Source: Bacteroidota bacterium
GTDB taxonomy: Bacteria > Bacteroidota > Bacteroidia > AKYH767-A > 2013-40CM-41-45
NCBI GenBank assembly: GCA_016720935.1
Contig: JADKJP010000003.1
Span: 310,001-374,000, forward strand
Reading direction: 5' to 3'
DNA length: 64,000 nucleotides
Positions 32,837 to 42,200 of the stretch are shown here, in pieces. The notes beneath the pieces are model-generated. The model was not told the origin of the DNA and searched no databases. It saw nothing but the letters and a program-made list of their open reading frames with translations. The stretch's first letter is position 1; every line of letters begins with the position of its first letter. Both the position numbers and the translations under genes were made by a program.

Positions 32837-35539
32837 ATGTCAAAAATTGCATATATCGATCATCAGCCTTTTGAAATAAGCGAAGGAGAAACTATTCTGA
32901 GTTTTATCAAGAGACATGCCGGAAAAGATGTTGTTCCTACACTTTGTGATGCGCCTAACCTCGACCCTTATGGGGCTTGCAGAGTTTGCAGCGTGGATGT
33001 CGCTTTGAAAGTGGATGGCCCTGTGAAGGCGCAGGCTTCCTGTCACACACCTGTCATGGAGGGAACTTATATTTTCCCATCGACACCTCGAATTGAAAAA
33101 CTTCGCAAAAATATTATTGAGCTGGTCTTGACGGATCATCCACTGGACTGTCTAACCTGTGAGGTGAATAACAATTGTGAATTGCAAACCGTAGCAGCCA
33201 AAGTGGGCATTCGTGAAGTGCGTTATCCTGCAGGAAAAACTCACCTTGATAAAAAGAAGGATCTCTCACATCCTTACATGACCTCCGATTTTTCCAAATG
33301 TATCAATTGCGCACGTTGTGTTCGTGCTTGTGATGAAGTACAAGGTCAATTTGTTTTGAGTATGGCAGGCCGCGGGTTTGACAGTCATATTATAAAAGGC
33401 ATGAACACCACTTTCAATGAATCGGATTGTGTGAGTTGTGGTGCATGCGCTCAGGCTTGTCCGACTTCAGCTATTTCAGATGTGTTTGAATCGAAATCAA
33501 TTGTTCCGGATACTAAAGTGCGAACCGTTTGTACTTATTGTGGTGTAGGATGTAATTTGGATGTTGCTGTTGCGGATAAAACTGTGAAATCCATTCAGGC
33601 GCCCTTCGATGCGGAAGTGAACCAGGGACATACTTGTCTGAAAGGCCGATACGCTTTTTCATTTTATAATCATCCGGATCGATTGAAGGAACCTTTGATA
33701 AAAAAAGATGGCAAATTTGTTGAAGTAAGCTGGGATGAAGCCTATGATTTTATCGCGAAAAAGTTCACTGAAATCAAAACAAAGTATGGCCCTGATTATA
33801 TCGCCGGTATTTCTTCCGCGCGATGTACGAATGAAGAAAATTATCTCATGCAGAAATTTATGCGTGTCGTAATCGGAACTAATAATATCGACAGTTGTGC
33901 ACGTGTATGTCATTCACCCACAGCCATCGGGATGCAACGCACATTTGGAACGGGTGCCGCTACAAATTCTGTCGTGGATTTGAACTTTACTGATTGCATG
34001 ATGGTTATCGGAGCGAATCCTACAGCTTCCCATCCTGTAACGGGAGCGAAAATGAAACAAACTGCAATGAAGGGAAAGACCCTCATTGTTATTGATCCGA
34101 GAAAAACGGAACTGACAAAATATGCCCAGTACCATTTGCAACTGCGTCCGGGAACAAATGCTGCTGTGCTGAACATGATGTTGTATTACATCATTCAGGA
34201 AGGGTTAGAAGACAAGCAGTTTATTGAAAGCCGTACAGAAGGATATGCGGAGTTCAGGAAAGAAATCCTGAATCTGAATATCGCTGAACTCGAAAGTGTA
34301 AGTGGTGTTGACCGTAATCTGGTACGTGAGGCAGCGATTGCATATGCAAAAGCAGGTAACGCGATGTCATTTCATGGATTAGGTGTAACCGAACATTCTC
34401 AGGGAACATTTACAGTAATGCTCATTGCTGATCTTGCGATGATCACAGGCAATATCGGAAGAAGAGGAGTAGGGGTGAATCCATTGCGTGGGCAAAATAA
34501 TGTACAAGGCGCGGCGGATATGGGTTGTCAACCCTATCAAGGAGCCGGTTATCTTGATCTGAAAGATCCTGAAGTGATCACAAAGTATGAATTGTTCTAC
34601 AAGGCTCCTTTTCCGAAGCACATCGGATATAAAATTCCGGAGATGTACGACGCTTCATTGTCGGATAAACTGAAAGCTATCTGGATCATCGGTGAGGATC
34701 TGGTACAAACTGATCCGAATACACAGCATGTGAAGAAAGCTCTGGAAAAACTGGATCTGTTGATTGTACAGGAATTATTTATGAGTGAAACAGCTATGAT
34801 GGCTGATGTAGTTCTTCCCGGAGCTTCATTCCTTGAAAAGAGCGGAACGTTTACTAATGGTGAAAGAAGGATTCAACGCGTGAATAAAGCTGTTGAGCCG
34901 GTTGGTAACACGAAAGCTGACGGGCAAATTATTGTTGACCTCATGAATAAAATGGGATATCCGGAACCTGATTATGATCCTGCTGTTCAGTTGAAAGAAA
35001 TAGCGGCAATTGTTCCTTTCTTTAAAGGAGTGAAATGGGAAGAATTGGGTATTAATGGTAAACAATGGCCCGTACTGGAGGATGGATCTGATACGGAAAT
35101 TCTTCATACAGAAACTTTCAAGAGAGGGAAAGGAAAGTTTGTGCACAATGCATTTAAAGAGACAAAGGAAATTGTTGATCACGGAAAAGAATTTCCATAC
35201 ATCATTACTACTGTACGTGAGTTGGAACATTACAACAGTGGTGTGATGACCAGGCGCACGAGGAATAGTCGAATTCTAAAGGAGGATGTTTTACTTATCA
35301 ATCCTGAAGATGCCCGGAAAAATTCTATTGGTGATGGAGAAATGGTTGCAGTAGAATCTGCACGCGGAGAAATTTTTATCAAAGCAAAAGTTTCTAATGA
35401 AATGAAACCGGGTGTGATGAGTACAACTTTCCATTTTCCCGAAATTATGATGAATACGATTACCTCCAGCATAAGTGATTCAGAAGCGAAATGTCCCGAG
35501 TATAAAGTTGTGGCTTGCAGAATCCGGAAGAAAGGGTGA
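32837..35539 (+). CDS. fdhA: Formate dehydrogenase catalytic subunit, molybdenum bis-MGD, Cys type
   Basis: A 900-residue molybdoenzyme oxidising formate to CO2 (and possibly reversible). N-terminal iron-sulfur region: [2Fe-2S] Cys 37, 48, 51, 69; His-Cys cluster His 101, Cys 105, 108, 114; two ferredoxin clusters with Cys 155, 158, 161, 165 and 198, 201, 204, 208. The catalytic domain starts with [4Fe-4S] Cys 232, 235, 239, 267. The molybdenum ligand is Cys 358 followed by His 359 in ARVCHSPT, so selenocysteine is not used. C-terminal bis-MGD-binding domain begins near KEFPYIITTVRELEH. The layout matches soluble NAD-linked FdsA. No signal peptide is present, so it is cytoplasmic. Confidence 0.95.
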   Translation: MSKIAYIDHQPFEISEGETILSFIKRHAGKDVVPTLCDAPNLDPYGACRVCSVDVALKVDGPVKAQASCHTPVMEGTYIFPSTPRIEKLRKNIIELVLTDHPLDCLTCEVNNNCELQTVAAKVGIREVRYPAGKTHLDKKKDLSHPYMTSDFSKCINCARCVRACDEVQGQFVLSMAGRGFDSHIIKGMNTTFNESDCVSCGACAQACPTSAISDVFESKSIVPDTKVRTVCTYCGVGCNLDVAVADKTVKSIQAPFDAEVNQGHTCLKGRYAFSFYNHPDRLKEPLIKKDGKFVEVSWDEAYDFIAKKFTEIKTKYGPDYIAGISSARCTNEENYLMQKFMRVVIGTNNIDSCARVCHSPTAIGMQRTFGTGAATNSVVDLNFTDCMMVIGANPTASHPVTGAKMKQTAMKGKTLIVIDPRKTELTKYAQYHLQLRPGTNAAVLNMMLYYIIQEGLEDKQFIESRTEGYAEFRKEILNLNIAELESVSGVDRNLVREAAIAYAKAGNAMSFHGLGVTEHSQGTFTVMLIADLAMITGNIGRRGVGVNPLRGQNNVQGAADMGCQPYQGAGYLDLKDPEVITKYELFYKAPFPKHIGYKIPEMYDASLSDKLKAIWIIGEDLVQTDPNTQHVKKALEKLDLLIVQELFMSETAMMADVVLPGASFLEKSGTFTNGERRIQRVNKAVEPVGNTKADGQIIVDLMNKMGYPEPDYDPAVQLKEIAAIVPFFKGVKWEELGINGKQWPVLEDGSDTEILHTETFKRGKGKFVHNAFKETKEIVDHGKEFPYIITTVRELEHYNSGVMTRRTRNSRILKEDVLLINPEDARKNSIGDGEMVAVESARGEIFIKAKVSNEMKPGVMSTTFHFPEIMMNTITSSISDSEAKCPEYKVVACRIRKKG

Positions 35540-35547
35540 GAATAGTT

Positions 35548-35610
35548 GATTGTGGATTGCTGATTTTAGATTGTTGATTTTAGATTGTTGATTTGGGATT
35601 AATGATCGGT
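35548..35610 (+). repeat. Heptanucleotide array of GATTNNN units
   Basis: Nine consecutive 7-bp units, eight beginning GATT and the last GATC: GATTGTG, GATTGCT, GATTTTA, GATTGTT, GATTTTA, GATTGTT, GATTTGG, GATTAAT, GATCGGT. It starts nine bases after the fdhA stop. The unit differs from TAACCAC, but the period is the same. Confidence 0.85.
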
Positions 35611-35639
35611 TGTTCATCTTTATCTGAAAGTGGATATTG

Positions 35640-35673
35640 TTGTCAGTATTTAATCCCGGTAAAAATAATTTTG
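35640..35673 (+). promoter_or_regulatory. Candidate moaA promoter
   Basis: TTG at 35640-35642 and a perfect -7 TAATTTTG at 35666-35673 are 23 bases apart. It sits between the two heptad arrays. Transcription from it would place the whole TAACCAC array in the moaA leader. Confidence 0.5.
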
Positions 35674-35702
35674 TAATCATTGAATTTGAATTTTTTCCTT
35701 AA

Positions 35703-35788
35703 ACTAACCACTAACCACTAACCACTAACCACTAACCACTAACCACTAACCACTAACCACTAACCACTAACCACTAACCACTAACCAC
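35703..35788 (+). repeat. Heptanucleotide array, about 12 perfect TAACCAC-type units, abutting moaA
   Basis: An 86-base run of period 7 (ACTAACC repeated, about 12.3 copies) with no mismatch seen. It ends seven bases before the moaA ATG, leaving only an A run as the initiation region. The array sits downstream of the candidate promoter at 35640, so it is probably transcribed as the 5' leader. Perfect short tandem repeats of this length often change copy number by slippage. Confidence 0.95.
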
Positions 35789-35795
35789 AAAAAAA

Positions 35796-36764
35796 ATGCT
35801 TACCGATCGTCACAACAGAATCCACGACTACCTGAGGATATCCCTCACGGATGTCTGTAACCTGAGGTGTACGTATTGCATGCCGGATCATCCGGTTTTT
35901 TCTGCAAAGGAAAAGCTGATGAACGCGAAGGAGATAATTTCTATTGCAGAGACATTTGTAAAGCTGGGTGTAAGAAAAATCAGGCTCACGGGAGGAGAAC
36001 CGCTTGTTCGTGGGGATTTCAAAGAGATCATTCTTGAGCTTGCCGGATTGCGTCAGCATGGTTTAGAAGATATTACCATGACAACAAATGGTATTTTCGT
36101 TCATGAATATATTGATGAGTTTAAGGCGGCCGGCATCAGATCTTTGAATGTGAGTCTGGACACGATGATGCCTGATCGTTTTGCAAAGATTACAAAGCGC
36201 GAACACTTTCACCGGGTTATGTCCAATATCCATTTGTTAATGGACAGTAATTTTCATGTGAAAGTGAACATGGTGGTGATGAATGGTGTGAATGATGATG
36301 AAGTATTTGATTTTATCAACTGGACCAGAGATTATCCTGTTCACGTGAGGTTCATTGAGTTTATGCCATTTCGGGACAATCACTGGCAAAATCAAAAGTT
36401 ACTTACTTCGAAAGAACTATTAAGTCGGGCGGAAAGTAATTTTGAAGTTGTTCCACTGGAAAATAAGAAGCACGATACATCAAAGAAATTTAAAGTACTT
36501 GGTTACGAAGGAACTTTCGCGTTCATCAGTACCATGAGTGAGCCGTTTTGTGGGGATTGCAATCGTTTGCGCTTGACAGCCGATGGGAAAATGAAGAACT
36601 GTCTGTTTTCAAAAGGGGAAATGGATCTTTTGACAGCCTTGAGAAAAGGCGATTCCATTTTGGATCTGATTCATTCTTCTCTCTCTGCGAAAGAGAAGCA
36701 ATGGGGAGGGCAGGAGTTATTCGGCCAGACAGAAAACCGAACAATGGTTTCTATAGGGGGATAA
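35796..36764 (+). CDS. moaA: GTP 3',8-cyclase MoaA
   Basis: A 322-residue radical-SAM enzyme that starts molybdenum cofactor synthesis from GTP. The first cluster uses Cys 21, 25 and 28 (VCNLRCTYCMPDH). The second uses Cys of FCGDCNRLRLTADGK and the Cys of NCLFSKG. The protein ends in IGG; the C-terminal Gly-Gly is needed for activity. LTGGEPLVRGDF is the SAM-binding block. It completes the pathway encoded upstream but is set apart from fdhA by 256 bases of repeats and its own candidate promoter. No ribosome-binding site other than an A run is seen. Confidence 0.95.
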   Translation: MLTDRHNRIHDYLRISLTDVCNLRCTYCMPDHPVFSAKEKLMNAKEIISIAETFVKLGVRKIRLTGGEPLVRGDFKEIILELAGLRQHGLEDITMTTNGIFVHEYIDEFKAAGIRSLNVSLDTMMPDRFAKITKREHFHRVMSNIHLLMDSNFHVKVNMVVMNGVNDDEVFDFINWTRDYPVHVRFIEFMPFRDNHWQNQKLLTSKELLSRAESNFEVVPLENKKHDTSKKFKVLGYEGTFAFISTMSEPFCGDCNRLRLTADGKMKNCLFSKGEMDLLTALRKGDSILDLIHSSLSAKEKQWGGQELFGQTENRTMVSIGG

Positions 36765-36766
36765 AA

Positions 36767-36792
36767 AAAACTCCCGGATGGCCGGGAGTTTT
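36767..36792. terminator. Bidirectional intrinsic terminator, moaA / citrate synthase
   Basis: An 11-pair stem (left arm AAAACTCCCGG, loop ATGG, right arm CCGGGAGTTTT) between convergent genes, with an A run before and T run in the stem so that both strands can terminate. Confidence 0.92.
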
Positions 36793-36808
36793 AAATATTT
36801 GCGAAACT

Positions 36809-38089
36809 TTATTTTCTGTTTGCAACCTGCACATAATTTCGTGCTACAGGTCCTGTGTAAATTTGTCTTGGACGAGCGATAGGTTCTTTGCCTTCGCGCA
36901 TTTCTTTCCACTGAGCGATCCATCCCGGCATTCGGCCGATGGCGAACATGACGGTAAACATATCTGTAGGAATGCCAATTGCACGATAAAGAATACCGGA
37001 GTAGAAATCGACATTCGGATATAATTTCTTTTCGATAAAATAATTATCAGTGAGAGCGATTTCTTCCAGTTGTTTGGCGATATCCAAAAGGGGATCTTTT
37101 ATGCCGAGTTCAGCCAATACATCGTCACATGCTTTTTTAATAATTTTTGCACGTGGATCGAAGTTTTTGTAGACACGATGACCAAATCCCATCAGACGGA
37201 AGCCGCTGGTTTTGTCTTTCGCTTTCGCCACCCATTCACCGATATTACCGCCTTCTTTACGAATCGTTTGTAACATTTCTATCACAGCCTGATTTGCTCC
37301 ACCGTGCAGGGGTCCCCAGAGTGCCGATACACCTGAAGAAATGGAAGCATACAAGTTAGCCTGTGATGATCCGGCAACACGAACAGTGGAGGTTGAACAA
37401 TTTTGTTCGTGATCTGCATGGAGAATTAGCAACTTATCCAATGCATCTGCAACTTTAGGATTTACATGGTAGTCGTCTGTTGGTTGTGCAAACATCATGT
37501 GAAGGAAGTTCGCGCAATAGGAAAGCCTGTTCTGAGGATACATGACAGGGTGTCCAATTGACTTTTTATACGACCAGGCTGCAACTGTAGCGCATTTGGC
37601 CATGAGCCGCTGAATGGTAAGATCCACATCACCTTCTGTTTTATAAACATCCGGGTAGAAGGTTGACATTGCAGCTATCATGCTGGCCAGTACACCCATC
37701 GGATGAGCTTTAGAAGGAAAACCTTCGTAGAATTTCTTCATATCCTCATGGATGAGTGTATGAGTAGTTACCCCGGATATGAAAGAAGCAAGCTGTTCTT
37801 TGGAGGGCAATTCTCCATAGATCAGAAGGTAGGATACTTCAATAAAGGTGGAGCTTTCTGCCAATTGTTCAATAGGATATCCACGGTAACGGAGGATTCC
37901 GTTTTCTCCGTCAAGAAAAGTAATGGAACTTTGAGTGGAGCCTGTGTTTTTAAATCCGGTATCAAGAGTTATGTACCCGGTTTGATCACGAAGTGTTGAA
38001 ATGTCGATTGCCTTTTCACCTTCAGAACCGACTATAACAGGCAGCTCATATGTTTTGTTTTCAAGTTTAATTTCTGCAATATTTCCCAT
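36809..38089 (-). CDS. gltA: Citrate synthase, type II (hexameric)
   Basis: A 426-residue citrate synthase that condenses oxaloacetate and acetyl-CoA. The N-terminal beta region (LENKTYELPVIVGSEG) and GFKNTGSTQSSITFLDG are typical of the large bacterial type. Catalytic residues lie in ADHEQNCSTSTVR (first His), WGPLHGGANQAV (second His) and DFYSGI (Asp). MGFGHRVYKNFDPRA binds oxaloacetate. Normal length. The best promoter element is far upstream (38353), suggesting a leader of about 260 bases. Confidence 0.96.
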   Translation of the reverse strand: MGNIAEIKLENKTYELPVIVGSEGEKAIDISTLRDQTGYITLDTGFKNTGSTQSSITFLDGENGILRYRGYPIEQLAESSTFIEVSYLLIYGELPSKEQLASFISGVTTHTLIHEDMKKFYEGFPSKAHPMGVLASMIAAMSTFYPDVYKTEGDVDLTIQRLMAKCATVAAWSYKKSIGHPVMYPQNRLSYCANFLHMMFAQPTDDYHVNPKVADALDKLLILHADHEQNCSTSTVRVAGSSQANLYASISSGVSALWGPLHGGANQAVIEMLQTIRKEGGNIGEWVAKAKDKTSGFRLMGFGHRVYKNFDPRAKIIKKACDDVLAELGIKDPLLDIAKQLEEIALTDNYFIEKKLYPNVDFYSGILYRAIGIPTDMFTVMFAIGRMPGWIAQWKEMREGKEPIARPRQIYTGPVARNYVQVANRK

Positions 38090-39271
38090 AGAAGTATTGT
38101 TATTGGATTAATATTTTTATAAATAAGATAGGTCGATTGGCATTAATTTAAAGATGGACCAGTCATGCAAGGATCCAATTCGGGTGAAAATTTACGTTAT
38201 CTTTTTCAATGCTGAATATGATTCTTGAACTTTTCTTATTGAACCAGTTGGAAGGATTCCCAGACCAATCTATTTAGAAAACGGACAACAATAATAAGTT
38301 CATTTGTAATTTTTGTAACTGAAAAAAGTCAGTTCGTAAGGTAAATTTATAACAAAGGTAGAATATGCCGTGAACGGCTATCGAAAGCTGTTTGTGTTTT
38401 AAAGCGGAGAATTGTCTTGAAATTTCAGAATAAGGAGTCCTATTTGATTGAATTTAAAGCGTTCGTCTAATTGTACGATTGAAAGCCGGATCGAAGTGCT
38501 TTCCTGATTCCAACCAAATGTCAGCATTTCTTCGAAACATTTAGCATATTCAATTTACCTTCTCCGAAAGACATGATAAAAATCATATAACCTCCTAAAT
38601 TCGTCAACTTATAATTTTGCCCGGTAATCATTTTTCGAATTGATAATTTAAAACCCATTCTACTTCAGTAGGTTTATTTTAATCCAATCTTTTGGGTGGT
38701 AAAATGAAGTTTCGTGTTTGTTGATATTTTTATAATCAATGGAAAATAATAATACTGATTTTTAACCCCCGTTTACTGAAAAAGTAAACAGGGAAAATTT
38801 AGCGGAAGAAAATTTCTGCGAAATTCCTCCAGAATCTTCCCGTACTATTGAAGTCACATCCGCTGCGAGTAATGGATGAAAAGAGGATGCCAGAACAGAT
38901 GCACGACGTTTGACTCTTTCTTTTGAAGGGAGCATAATCGCTCTTCGGGAATTGAGAAAATATTCTACTAAGTAAATTTGGTGAAGGTGTCTGATGAGCT
39001 TCTTTCTTGAAATAAGTGAATGTTGTAACAAACCGAACGAATTGTGTAATAGTTAATGGAGAAGGCTCATTCATCTTTGTGTCCTGATTTTCTAAATAAG
39101 AATAAATGATATGTGTTCATTCTAAAAGCAGTCTTACTGCAAGAAACCGGAAATGTTCAATTCGAAGAATTTAATTTCATCCAATGAAATGTTTCAAATG
39201 TAATCTAATCCTGCTAAAATACTTACTCAATAAATCTTCAATTTAAATTACCAAGTTAATCAACGAAAACT
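38090..39271. other. 1.2 kb AT-rich gap without a supported gene
   Basis: No protein gene with convincing composition was found between the divergent gltA and the 1168-residue secreted-protein gene. Visible items are the candidate gltA -7 element at 38353, a plus-strand TAATTTTG at 38612-38619 without a downstream gene, and a hairpin at 38768-38793 (CCC plus GTTTACT paired with AGTAAAC, one bulged A, and GGG). Two overlapping minus-strand open frames near 38762-39074 look like chance or decay. A small RNA or a decayed gene is possible. Confidence 0.6.
38353..38360 (-). promoter_or_regulatory. Candidate distant -7 element for gltA
   Basis: On the minus strand TACCTTTG is a perfect -7 match, about 264 bases before the citrate synthase ATG. 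A small dyad (GCCGTGAACGGC, 38367-38378) lies just upstream of it. No nearer consensus element was found. A long leader would follow. Confidence 0.35.
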
Positions 39272-42200
39272 ATGTTAAAAAAACTTACACTAAGCTCTCT
39301 ATCACTAATTGTGGTAGTACTGTTAACCAGCACGATGATGTCGGATAACGGTCGTGCAGGGAAAACAGGATCTCCCGGCGAAGGTACCTGTATCGATTGC
39401 CACAGCGATTTTTCTTCGAATATGGCTGGCGGTTCGATCGCCATTGCAGGAATTACAGGGGGGACATACACTCCCGGAACAACTTATAACCTGAGTGTAA
39501 CTGTAGCCCGTTCAGGGATGACAGTTTTTGGTTTGGGTGTGGAAGCATTGAATTCAGCGAATACTCCTGCAGGAACTTTTGTAGTGACTAACTCAGCTGA
39601 AACGCAAATCAAAAACGCAACTGTAAGTAGTGTTGTAAGGCCTAACCTGGTCCATCAGCTTGATGGCGGTGCTACCAGCAATACACACACATTCAATTTT
39701 AACTGGACTGCACCTGCTGCAGGAACAGGAAATGTGACTTTGTATTATGCCGGTATTGCCGGTGACCATGACGGTAGTGAAGCGGGTGATTATCCTTATA
39801 ATGGTTCACTTGCATTGACAGAGGGTGGCGGTTGTACAACTCCGGCACAACCGGGTGCAATTACCGGTACTGCCGCGGTATGCGCAGGTTCTTCACAAAC
39901 TTATTCTATTGCTGCCGTTTCCGGTGCAACAGATTATATCTGGACACTCCCTTCAGGTTGGTCTGGTTCTTCAACGACTACTTCCATTACTGTTACAGCC
40001 GGAGCTGCTGGTGGAACCATTACTGTTGCCGCACACAATGCATGTGGTACAAGTATGACACGTCCTCTTACCGTTACGGTGAACGCCAGTGTTACTCCGT
40101 CTGTAAGTATATCAGCTAACCCCGGGAATACCATCTGTTCAGGAACCAGTGTTACGTTCACCGCAGCACCTACCAATGGAGGTTCAACACCTTCGTATCA
40201 GTGGAAGCTGAATGGGTCAAATGTCGGAACAAACAGCGCGACTTATACCAATGCAGCGCTTGCGAATGGAAATACGGTTAGTTGCGTGATGACTTCCAAT
40301 GCAAATTGTGCTTCACCTGCTTCTGCGACTTCCAATACTGTGACTATGACAGTTTCCGGTTCTGTTGCACCTGCTGTTAGCATTGCCGCCAATCCGGGAA
40401 GTACTATTTGTACAGGAACAAGTGTAACATTTACGGCTACACCTACGAATGGTGGAGCTACTCCTTCTTATCAATGGAAACTCAATGGAGCTAACGTTGG
40501 TACAAATAGTGCAACATATACTAATGCTGCTCTTGCAAATGCTGACGCAGTTTCTTGTGTAATGACTTCCAGTTCCGGTTGCGCATCTCCTACAACTGCG
40601 ACTTCTAATACAGTAACCATCACTATTACTACTGCCGTAACTCCTACTGTCAGCATCGCTGCTGCTCCGGGAAGCACGATTTGTAGTGGTACCAGTGTAA
40701 GCTTCACAGCAACTCCAACCAATGGAGGAACCACTCCTTCTTACCAGTGGAAATTAAACGGTGGTAACGTTGGAACCAATAGCGCGACATACACCAATGC
40801 AGCGCTGGCAAACAACGATCAGGTAAGTTGTGTGATGACATCAAATGCAGGATGTCTTAGTACTCCAACCGCTACTTCGAATACAGTGACGATGACAGTA
40901 TCAGCATCTGTTACTCCTTCTGTCAGCATTACAGCTAATCCAGGGAATACAGTTTGTTCAGGTACCTCTGTTACCTTCACTGCAGTTGCGGTAAATGGCG
41001 GAAGTACTCCTGCTTATCAATGGCAGGTGAATGGAGTGAATGCGGGAACAAACAGCGACACTTATACAAGTTCAGCTCTTGCTGATGGCGATGTGGTTAC
41101 TTGCATACTTACTTCGAATTCCAGTTGTGCCAGCAGTTCTACTGCAACTTCGAATGACATAACAATGTCTGTTTCGGGTTCAGTGGCTCCAACGGTTTCA
41201 ATTGCCGCAGCTCCGGGTGAAACAGTTTGTATCGGTACGAATGTGACCTTTACTGCTACTCCGGGCAACGGAGGTTCTTCTCCTTCTTATCAGTGGACTC
41301 TCAATGGTGCCAATGTAGGAACCAATAGCGACACATACAGCAACAATACTCTCGCTACAGGAGATCAGGTACAATGTACCATGACTTCTAATTCTTCTTG
41401 TGCAACAACTTCCACAGCAACTTCACAGGTAATTACAATGACTGTTAACAATAGTCTTGTGCCTACAGTTTCTGCTAGCGGACCGCTTACTTTCTGTCAG
41501 GGTGGAAGCGTTGAACTTACGGCTTCTGCTGCTGCGGGTTATGTATGGAGTCCGGGCGGTGAAACAACACAAAGTATCACAGTTGATGCCGCCGGTGTTT
41601 ATTCAGTTACTGTGAATGACGGAAATGGTTGCAGCGGATCTGATGCCGGAACCACAGTTGTGGTGAATGCACTGCCGGTAGTTACACTTGGAACATTCGC
41701 TTCTGTGTGTGATACTATTGGCGCATTTGCTCTCACAGGTGGAAGCCCTGCAGGCGGAACTTATACCGGTACCGGTGTAAGTGGAAGCGACTTTGATCCT
41801 TCCGTAGCCGGTGTAGGAACTTTCCAGATTATTTACTCTTATACTAATTCTGACGGTTGTACCAATGAAGCAGCTGCTCCATTGACAGTTGACAATTGCA
41901 GTGGTGGCGGTGGTTGTACTTCTGCTCCGGATGCTCCACATTACATCATGGGACCTTCCCGTGTGTATTGCAATCAAACAGGTATTGTGTATTCAATCAA
42001 CCCTGTAACTGATGCTACTTCATACAACTGGACAGTTCCAACCGGAATGACAATTACCAGCAATACCGGCACTTCAATCACTGTTGATGAAGACAGTTCT
42101 TTCCACGGTGGATTGGTTTGTGTTTCTGCAGTGAACGCATGCGGAAGCAGCGATCCGGAATGCAGATATGTACGTGAAGGAAGAATCATCATTTCTTATA

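Noticed and set aside
32837..35539. Selenocysteine in formate dehydrogenase
   Set aside because: The molybdenum-ligand codon is TGT (Cys 358), and no in-frame TGA occurs in the gene.
35703..35788. Possible CRISPR array
   Set aside because: Units are seven bases, contiguous and without spacers; no cas genes are in the window.
25031..36764. Molybdenum island as proven recent horizontal transfer
   Set aside because: No integrase, direct repeats or obvious base-composition change was seen at the borders; transfer is only a hypothesis.
38762..39074. Two overlapping minus-strand open frames in the large gap
   Set aside because: They overlap each other in different frames, have no recognisable domain and are not near a promoter; noted as possible decay only.
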